A stretch of DNA of 6,029 nucleotides. Origin: Bartonella birtlesii IBS 325. GTDB taxonomy: Bacteria > Pseudomonadota > Alphaproteobacteria > Rhizobiales > Rhizobiaceae. Shown piece by piece: positions 5,990-6,029 of the stretch. Numbering within the stretch: position 1 is the first letter of the stretch; each line of letters opens with the position of its first letter. The position numbers and the translations under genes are program-made. The stretch covers positions 1,532,286 through 1,538,314 of the forward strand of contig NZ_CM001557.1 of the NCBI RefSeq assembly GCF_000273375.1, read 5' to 3'. The notes beneath the pieces are model-generated. The model had not been told where the DNA came from. It ran no database searches and was given only the letters and a program-made list of their open reading frames with translations.

Positions 5990-6029
5990 GATGAGTGTGT
6001 GGATCAAATTTGTAGTAAGAAAGGACTAA

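Noticed and set aside
5955..6029. Open minus-strand frame from the window edge to TGA at 5957-5955, a possible end of an upstream gene
   Set aside because: Only 24 codons are visible, with no recognisable motif, and they overlap the weak hairpin at 5961-5989. This is not enough to call a partial gene.
1..6029. tRNA genes, CRISPR arrays, insertion sequences or integrase attachment sites
   Set aside because: Reading both strands I saw no cloverleaf-like segment, no spaced repeat array, no transposase or integrase motif, and no duplicated tRNA 3' end.

Overview
The window holds one minus-strand block of phage structural (late) genes. It is AT-rich by eye, and the genes are tightly packed: gaps of 44, 8 and 12 bases and one 4-base ATGA overlap. 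The protein types point to an alphaproteobacterial (Rhizobiales-type) phage or prophage. The tail protein's N-terminus (NNSARGMM motif) and the internal proteins match patterns I associate with Rhizobiales prophages. AT-richness together with Rhizobiales-type phage proteins makes Bartonella the best guess. No host gene is present, so the organism is an inference.

In transcription order (high to low coordinates) the layout is as follows. (1) 5780-6029 has no convincing gene. It carries two imperfect inverted repeats and, at its low end, an in-frame stretch that looks like missing N-terminal sequence of the next gene. (2) 5282-5779 is a small virion or DNA-ejection-like gene that appears to have lost its 5' part. 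(3) 3813-5237 is a 474-aa internal-virion-like protein. (4) 3097-3804 plus 1709-3100 read as one roughly 698-aa internal or ejection protein. It is split by a -1 shift at a run of seven A (A AAA AAA TAG on the coding strand), and its N-terminus has a tandem 34-residue duplication. (5) 1041-1712 is a stand-alone SLT-type lytic transglycosylase. (6) 3-1028 is a tail-collar-domain tail fibre protein.

Together this resembles the ejection-and-tail cassette of a podovirus-like phage: proteins carried in the virion that cross the cell envelope, a murein hydrolase that opens the wall locally, and a distal tail protein for host contact. The truncated first gene and the split third gene mean the cassette is either decaying or uses recoding. 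The A7 site is the most interesting feature because its geometry fits a -1 slippery heptamer exactly.
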